The position numbers were made by a program, and so were the translations under genes. From the NCBI GenBank assembly GCA_026387665.1, contig JAPLLG010000003.1, positions 310,001-374,000 on the forward strand: a stretch of DNA of 64,000 nt. The letters run 5' to 3'. Position 1 is the stretch's first letter. Each line of letters starts with the position of its first letter. The stretch comes from Nitrospirota bacterium (GTDB lineage: Bacteria > Nitrospirota > Nitrospiria > Nitrospirales > Nitrospiraceae). The notes beneath the pieces are model-generated. The model did no database searches, was not told the DNA's origin, and saw nothing but the letters and a program-made list of their open reading frames with translations. Shown here piece after piece: positions 59,303 through 64,000 of this stretch.

Positions 59303-60919
59303 CTACAGGCAAGAAGATGCATGCACCTTCCCTTCTTCATCCTGCAGAATGACTCCTCCGATTGTAGGTTCTCGTTTAATCTTCGCAGTGAAAATTAAAC
59401 GGAAAAACATTTGGAAAAATGCCTTCGGTCCTGCGGTTATTAACCGGAAAATAATCTCACGCTTAACGAACAATGGATTAAAATAATAGCACTTCCCATA
59501 CCGAGCCCGCAGCCTTGAAAAAGCAATATGTCGATTCACGTAATAGTAGGCCTTCAGCAACTCATCCTGGCTCAGTATTCCATTTGTGCAAACTGGCTTA
59601 TAATTCGGCACACTGTGCGGCGTGGGAACCCATTTCTCCCAGTCCCTGTAGCTGTCACAAATCCACCCATTTTTCTCAGCAATGGGGTATAGCTGGGACC
59701 CTGGGTAAGGCGTGCTGATTGAGCAAGAGGCAAAATCAGGCTTTAACTCGTCCAAAAACTTGATGGTCTTTTCGATGCTTTCCCAATTCTCCTCAAGATT
59801 GCCCACCATGCAAAGGGCAAACGAACTGATGCCCGCTTCGCGTGTCATGGCAAAAGCTTCTTTGGCCCTGGCCAGTGTTTGCTTCTTCTTGATCGCATCT
59901 AGAACCTTCTGATCGCCCGATTCCACACCATAGGCAATCAGCCTGCACCCAGCCGACTTCATCTCAGCAAGCATATCAGGAAATATCGTGTTCACTTTTC
60001 CGGTACATCGCCACTCAATGCCAGGGCAGTGCTGCCGGATTGCCTCACAAAACTCCTTAATCCGTGACTTCTTCAGAGTGAAAGTATCGTCCAGGATGTT
60101 AAATGTGTGAGCGCCGTACATTTCCTGCAACATTTTGATCTCACCGATGACATTGGGGATGCTGCGAAACCTCACGCGGCGCTTCCAAATGGAATCCTCA
60201 TCGCAAAACACACATTCGTACGGGCAGCCCCTTCCAGTAATAACCGGAAATACTGGTATTTCCTTCTGGTGATAGACAGGCATATCTAAATACGTGACTC
60301 TAGATAATTCACGCCATAACGGATAAGGAAGCGTATCCATATCCTGAAGCAACGCACGTGTCCCGTTAACACGAGTACGGCCGCCAACCTTCCAAACCAG
60401 TCCATCCACAAAATTAAAATTTGGATAGAGCTCATCATACCGCATCATCAATTCAAGACAGGTTAATTCTCCTTCGCCGTATACCACAAAATCGCAGTTC
60501 GGATTACTAGCCACCTCATCGGGTAACGCTGAAGGATGAGGACCTCCAGCTATGGTCACGATGTCGGGATCTATACTCTTGATAATGGCTAGAATGTTCT
60601 CCGCAAAACGGTTCTGAGGCGTCATCCAAGATACTCCAACGAAACGGAACTGCCCTTCGCGAATGACGCGCCTCAAATCTCCGTCGGTTAAGCCAAGAGG
60701 GTCCATATCCAAAAGCGTCACGCGAAACCCGTACTGCTCCAGAAATGCTCCGAGATAGGCAATGCCAAGAGGTGGTTCCGGATGCTTGCTTGTGGTTGGA
60801 GGATGGATAAAAAGAATTTTCTCAGGATTTGCTTCTCGCGCCCGCCTTATCTCCTTTATGTCTCCCTTTATCCAACTGAGCTGCTCAGCTGCGCTTTCTA
60901 TCTGAATTAGTTCCTTCAT
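59303..60919 (-). CDS. B12-binding radical SAM protein in the polysaccharide locus
   Basis: A 538-residue enzyme. Residues about 34-150 form the cobalamin-binding domain (ILFIHPPTTSKHPEPPLGIA, AYLGAFLEQYGFRVTLLDMD, TIAGGPHPSALPDEV). The radical SAM motif is GCPYECVFC with Cys232, Cys236 and Cys239 (classic CX3CX2C), followed by IKMLQEMYGAHTFNILDDTF and YGVESGDQKVLDAIKKKQT. The C-terminal part has SISTPYPGSQLYPIAEKNGW. It is not close to the pair at 75-4009. Enzymes of this class modify sugars, lipids or natural products; in this locus a sugar or lipid carrier modification is a reasonable guess. Confidence 0.9.
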   Translation of the reverse strand: MKELIQIESAAEQLSWIKGDIKEIRRAREANPEKILFIHPPTTSKHPEPPLGIAYLGAFLEQYGFRVTLLDMDPLGLTDGDLRRVIREGQFRFVGVSWMTPQNRFAENILAIIKSIDPDIVTIAGGPHPSALPDEVASNPNCDFVVYGEGELTCLELMMRYDELYPNFNFVDGLVWKVGGRTRVNGTRALLQDMDTLPYPLWRELSRVTYLDMPVYHQKEIPVFPVITGRGCPYECVFCDEDSIWKRRVRFRSIPNVIGEIKMLQEMYGAHTFNILDDTFTLKKSRIKEFCEAIRQHCPGIEWRCTGKVNTIFPDMLAEMKSAGCRLIAYGVESGDQKVLDAIKKKQTLARAKEAFAMTREAGISSFALCMVGNLEENWESIEKTIKFLDELKPDFASCSISTPYPGSQLYPIAEKNGWICDSYRDWEKWVPTPHSVPNYKPVCTNGILSQDELLKAYYYVNRHIAFSRLRARYGKCYYFNPLFVKREIIFRLITAGPKAFFQMFFRLIFTAKIKREPTIGGVILQDEEGKVHASSCL

Positions 60920-61140
60920 AGATTGCCCCCCCTGCCCGCGCCTATCAATTGCCTAATACATTAAAATCATGCTCTTAATGTAATATACTAGTCAAGTCGT
61001 TCTCAGCATGCCAATATAAACATTGAACGGTTACATGATCTTGTTGCTCGTTCTTCAAGATTCGTCCATAGGCTTGGCTGGGTTCTGCCCCACTTTTACG
61101 GACACCTGGTTCCGGCTCATAATGAGCCAGGAGGGGTGTC

Positions 61141-61428
61141 ATGGGAGCACGACGGAAGTTTTCAGCCGAGTACAAACGTGAAGCGGTGGCGATGCTGAAG
61201 GCACCGGGGGTGACGGTAAGCCAGATCGCCGCAGATCTAGGCATCGGGTCAAATGTCCTGGGACGGTGGTGCCGCGAGTTGCGGCAGGATCCCAAGCAGG
61301 CGTTTGTGGGCCACGGGCGATCCCGCGATGAAGAGGTGAGCCAGCTCCGTCGCGAGTTGGCCCGAGTGACGAAGGAGCGGGATTTTTTACGAGAAGCGGC
61401 AGCGTTCTTCGCGAGAGCGTCGAAGTGA
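61141..61428 (+). CDS. IS3-family transposase OrfA
   Basis: A 95-residue HTH protein: RRKFSAEYKREAVAMLKAPG, VTVSQIAADLGIGSNVLGRW and a leucine-zipper tail ELARVTKERDFLREAAAFFA, the standard OrfA arrangement. ATG at 61141 follows AGGAGGGG closely. Its stop overlaps the OrfB start, as needed for -1 frameshift fusion. Confidence 0.93.
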   Translation: MGARRKFSAEYKREAVAMLKAPGVTVSQIAADLGIGSNVLGRWCRELRQDPKQAFVGHGRSRDEEVSQLRRELARVTKERDFLREAAAFFARASK

Positions 61429-62294
61429 AGTTTCGGATGATCCAACGCTGCCGCACCGCCTTTCCCATCCGATTGATGTGTCGGTGTTTGCGCGTGTCGG
61501 CCAGCGGGTATTATAGCTGGACGACGCGGGTGCCGAGTGCACGGAACCAGGCGAACGCCCGGCTCCTCACCCGGATTCGTCAGCTCCATGCTGATTCCGA
61601 CGGCGTTATCGGGAGTCCGCGGATCTGGGAGGATCTGCGTTACGCCGGTGAGCGATGTGGGCGCCACCGGGTGGCCCGTCTGATGCGCCGAGCTGGCTTG
61701 CGCGGCTTCCCGCAGCGGCGACGCTGGCGCACCAAGCCGTCAGGGACACCTCCGGCTGGAACCCGCAACCACTTGGAGCGAGACTTCACCGCCACCGCGC
61801 CCAATACCAAATGGGTCACCGATATCACCTATGTGCGAACCGCCGAACACTGGCTGTACTTGTGTATCGTCTTAGATTTGTATTCAGGGCTCGTGGTGGG
61901 CTGGTCCATGAGTGCGCGGCAAGATTGCCAGCTGGTCGTCCAAGCCGTCCTCATGGCTATCTGGCAGCGGCCCACCCGTACCCCGGTCATTCTCCATTCC
62001 GATCGGGGGGGTCAGTTTACCTCGGCGGAATACCAACAGTTCCTGGCGGCCCACCAGGTGACCTATAGCATGAGCACGGTGGGCAGTTGTGCGGACAATG
62101 CCGCGGCGGAAAGTTTCTTCGGCGTCCTCAAACGGGAGCGGGTCAATCGGCGGCAGTACCAGACGAGAGCCGAGGCGAGAGCGGATATCTTTGATTACAT
62201 CGAGCGCTGGCACAATCCCCGGCAGCGGCGGAGACTCGATCAGCAGCACCAGGGGGAGCAACTCTTAATTCAACCGTCCGTGGAAATGGGGTAG
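61425..62294 (+). CDS. IS3-family transposase OrfB (DDE)
   Basis: A 289-residue integrase-type transposase: CRCLRVSASGYYSWTTRVPS, VTDITYVRTAEHWLYLCIVL (first Asp), ILHSDRGGQFTSAEYQQFLA (second Asp), DNAAAESFFGVLKRERVNRR (Glu), then FDYIERWHNPRQRRRLDQQH. The start is GTG at 61425, overlapping the OrfA stop by 4 nt. All catalytic residues are present, so it may be active. Confidence 0.93.
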   Translation: MKFRMIQRCRTAFPIRLMCRCLRVSASGYYSWTTRVPSARNQANARLLTRIRQLHADSDGVIGSPRIWEDLRYAGERCGRHRVARLMRRAGLRGFPQRRRWRTKPSGTPPAGTRNHLERDFTATAPNTKWVTDITYVRTAEHWLYLCIVLDLYSGLVVGWSMSARQDCQLVVQAVLMAIWQRPTRTPVILHSDRGGQFTSAEYQQFLAAHQVTYSMSTVGSCADNAAAESFFGVLKRERVNRRQYQTRAEARADIFDYIERWHNPRQRRRLDQQHQGEQLLIQPSVEMG

Positions 62295-62368
62295 AACCCT
62301 CTCAGTGAACTTTAACTCTGGACCACAGAGCACCACAAAATCTCATTATGCATCCCTTCCCCGCTGCC

Positions 62369-63505
62369 TTAATCCAGCCTCACCCACGGCAATATGCTGC
62401 CACCATCACGTAACCAGCGATATGTTGCCAAGAATTGGGCACCGATCTGATCCCAGGAAAAGTCTCGCCTCATCCACTCATGGCCAGCTCGGCCCATTTC
62501 CCTGAGCCGCTCGGGCGATGCAGAGAGTGCTTGCTCAAGACAGGTAACAAGCGGATCCACGCCGATGTCGATCCACCAACCTGCCCCCTCTTTCTCCAGC
62601 CCACCCCACGGTGCGCCCTTGGTCACGATGACAGGCGTTCCCGCAGCCAGAGCTTCAGCCACCGCCATGCCAAAATTCTCCGAATGTGTGGGCAATACAA
62701 ATAAGCTAGCCTCCCGATAAGCGCGTAGTTTTTCTTCAGCAAACAGCGGACCACAAAAAACAACACGCTCAAGTCGTAATTGCGCAACCAACGCTCGCAT
62801 TTCTTTTAAATAGCGATTATTACCTGGTCCGGCGACATGGAGCTCCCACTCTGGAAATCGATCCTCTACTGCCCGCCAGGCACGCAACAAAATATCTACA
62901 CCTTTTACGGGATGGATTCGCCCCAAAAATAACAACCTCCGTCGACCACCACTCGGCATTCCTTCAAGCATCGGGACGTCAATACCGTTAGGGATCATGC
63001 AAACTGGCTGCGTGAAGCCAACCCTCCGAATATCTTCATATTCGCTTTCTGACGTCGCATGGAAACAGGCTGCATGGCGTAAGGCCGGCGCTTGCCAGAG
63101 CCGCCAAAAAACTCTCTTCTGCAAGGCATTTTGACGCAACGCCCAAGGCGAGAGCATCCCTCGTGGCGAAACCACGAGTCGAGAGCGCCCACACCGACAA
63201 GCACGCCCAGGATAGATACTTGGCATAGTCCAAAGACTGTGACTATGGACGATGTCGATTTTCCCCGATGCCACTTCCTCCTTGAGCCAGCGGCACATTT
63301 GCGGCGATACCACCAAACGACGAAACCACCACCACAAATGGAAACTCATCAGATACCCCGGCTTGGCAGAAATACGCGTCCAGCCTACGGTCGCAAGACG
63401 TACATCTTCGCCTGCAGCAATCAGCGATTCGCAAAGACGTGGGACAGAATACGAAGGCCCGCTCGCTTCTTCTGTAATCGCAGGGACGACGTGGATTACT
63501 CGCAT
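62369..63505 (-). CDS. Glycosyltransferase family 4
   Basis: A 378-residue glycosyltransferase with two Rossmann folds: MRVIHVVPAITEEASGPSYS at the N-terminus, DIVHSHSLWTMPSI and SPRGMLSPWAL in the acceptor half, and LLFLGRIHPVKGVDILLRAW, FVLPTHSENFGMAVAEALAA and GTPVIVTK in the donor half (the E-x7-E motif near ENFGMAVAEALA). It adds a nucleotide-activated sugar to the growing polysaccharide in the cytoplasm. It is the rightmost recognisable gene of the locus and reads leftward; the IS3 element lies 69 bp downstream. Confidence 0.93.
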   Translation of the reverse strand: MRVIHVVPAITEEASGPSYSVPRLCESLIAAGEDVRLATVGWTRISAKPGYLMSFHLWWWFRRLVVSPQMCRWLKEEVASGKIDIVHSHSLWTMPSIYPGRACRCGRSRLVVSPRGMLSPWALRQNALQKRVFWRLWQAPALRHAACFHATSESEYEDIRRVGFTQPVCMIPNGIDVPMLEGMPSGGRRRLLFLGRIHPVKGVDILLRAWRAVEDRFPEWELHVAGPGNNRYLKEMRALVAQLRLERVVFCGPLFAEEKLRAYREASLFVLPTHSENFGMAVAEALAAGTPVIVTKGAPWGGLEKEGAGWWIDIGVDPLVTCLEQALSASPERLREMGRAGHEWMRRDFSWDQIGAQFLATYRWLRDGGSILPWVRLD

Positions 63506-64000
63506 GCTGGCATCCTCAATAACCTCTCTGGTCCAGCGCCGCGACTAATATACTCCTGGCACGGCCAGCAGAGGCAAATCGAACACGGGACGCCCAGACC
63601 TCATGGCACGGAGCCAGACGTTCACAGGGGGAAAACCCATATTCTTGGGATTCATGACAAATTGGCACGAGACTTATCTGGCTGCTACGCCAGCATTGCC
63701 TTGCAACGGCACCCGCAAAACTGCACACGCAGGGCCCAAGTGTTCCTAAGAACTTCGACCTCACGAACGGCCTGCATAGGTCCAAAGAATACGCCATACT
63801 GGCCCAGTCGCTGTCACGCAACAATTAATCACGCAAGTAGTGGGTAGATTCTGGCAGACCAACAGATAAGACTTCGCTTCAAGATCAATTTTTCATCTTG
63901 GACCGCTGAAACTGAATCTTACATGACTACGCCGTCCTGTGGAGACGGCGCCCCAGCCCCCGACTTAAAACATGGTCACGACACAACCTCGCTTATCGCG
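63506..64000. other. 495-bp stretch at the window edge, no gene recognised
   Basis: The only long frame (63516-63824, minus) encodes a Cys/Arg/Ser-rich sequence with no domain and no Shine-Dalgarno; other frames are interrupted. It probably holds the upstream region of the GT4 gene and degraded DNA. A real gene may begin beyond 64000. Confidence 0.4.

Larger units (their letters stand above)
61080..62299 (+). mobile_element. IS3-type insertion sequence (right of the locus)
   Basis: About 1.22 kb. Left end GGGTTCTGCCCCACTTTTAC and right end, read on the other strand, GGGTTCTACCCCATTTCCAC form an imperfect inverted repeat; ACGGACA follows on the left and ACGGACGG on the right. No clear target duplication is seen, so the outer limit is uncertain by a few bases. 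It is unlike the other IS3 element in sequence. It lies between the radical SAM gene and the GT4 gene. Confidence 0.85.

Noticed and set aside
63516-63824. Cys/Arg-rich minus-strand frame at the right edge
   Set aside because: No domain, no Shine-Dalgarno and composition unlike the neighbouring genes.

Overview
The window looks like a chromosomal segment of a moderately GC-rich Gram-negative bacterium, most probably a Nitrospira-type member of the Nitrospirota. This is inference: it rests on the overall gene mix (tandem B12-type radical SAM proteins, HEAT/HD-GYP pair, YaeQ, VF530, lipoproteins, Skp/OmpH, PagL-like protein, exopolysaccharide genes) and on families of dispersed intergenic repeats. 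No rRNA or taxonomic marker is present to prove it.

Layout. 1-4.0 kb: two paralogous B12-binding radical SAM genes in tandem. 4.1-6.7 kb: a graveyard of small toxin-antitoxin parts (a RelE-type cassette whose toxin lacks a normal start codon, an orphan HigA, an antitoxin whose toxin is only a stub) and a truncated REP-type transposase. 6.8-19.4 kb: accessory genes (MDR oxidoreductase, TPMT-like methyltransferase, lone CheB domain, a 47-residue metallothionein, HNH nuclease, a protein related to contractile-injection accessory domains, a PagL-like outer-membrane protein, a broken haem-binding sensor). They are separated by a CTGGT-rich repeat family, and one approximately 520-bp block is duplicated. 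19.8-45 kb: mostly housekeeping: ychF, a saccharopine-dehydrogenase-like enzyme, yaeQ, yciH, a TPR protein with seven near-identical repeats, a RelE pair, a hybrid sensor, a ProA homologue without the catalytic cysteine, threonine aldolase, gnd-zwf (oxidative pentose phosphate), thioredoxin-like/SGNH pair, HEAT plus HD-GYP pair, ompH/skp and rhodanese. 45.2-48.1 kb: serS followed by tRNA-Ser(UGA), two small genes, tRNA-Ser(GCU) and tRNA-Phe(GAA). 48.2 kb: an extremely Ala-rich secreted protein. 49.1-63.5 kb: an exopolysaccharide/O-antigen locus read mainly on the minus strand (gmd, polyprenyl glycosylphosphotransferase, two glycosyltransferases, NodU-type carbamoyltransferase with an in-frame stop, PssD/PssE pair, B12 radical SAM protein), into which one IS481-type and two IS3-type insertion sequences have landed.

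The most unusual pattern is a roughly 125-nt element with 14-21 nt terminal inverted repeats. It occurs six times, and every copy begins within 0-2 nt of a gene's stop codon; in four copies the first base of the element is the last base of the TAG stop. Other points worth testing are the serine replacing the catalytic cysteine in the ProA homologue, the stop codon 31 codons before the natural end of the carbamoyltransferase, and the metallothionein, which is easily missed because of its size.
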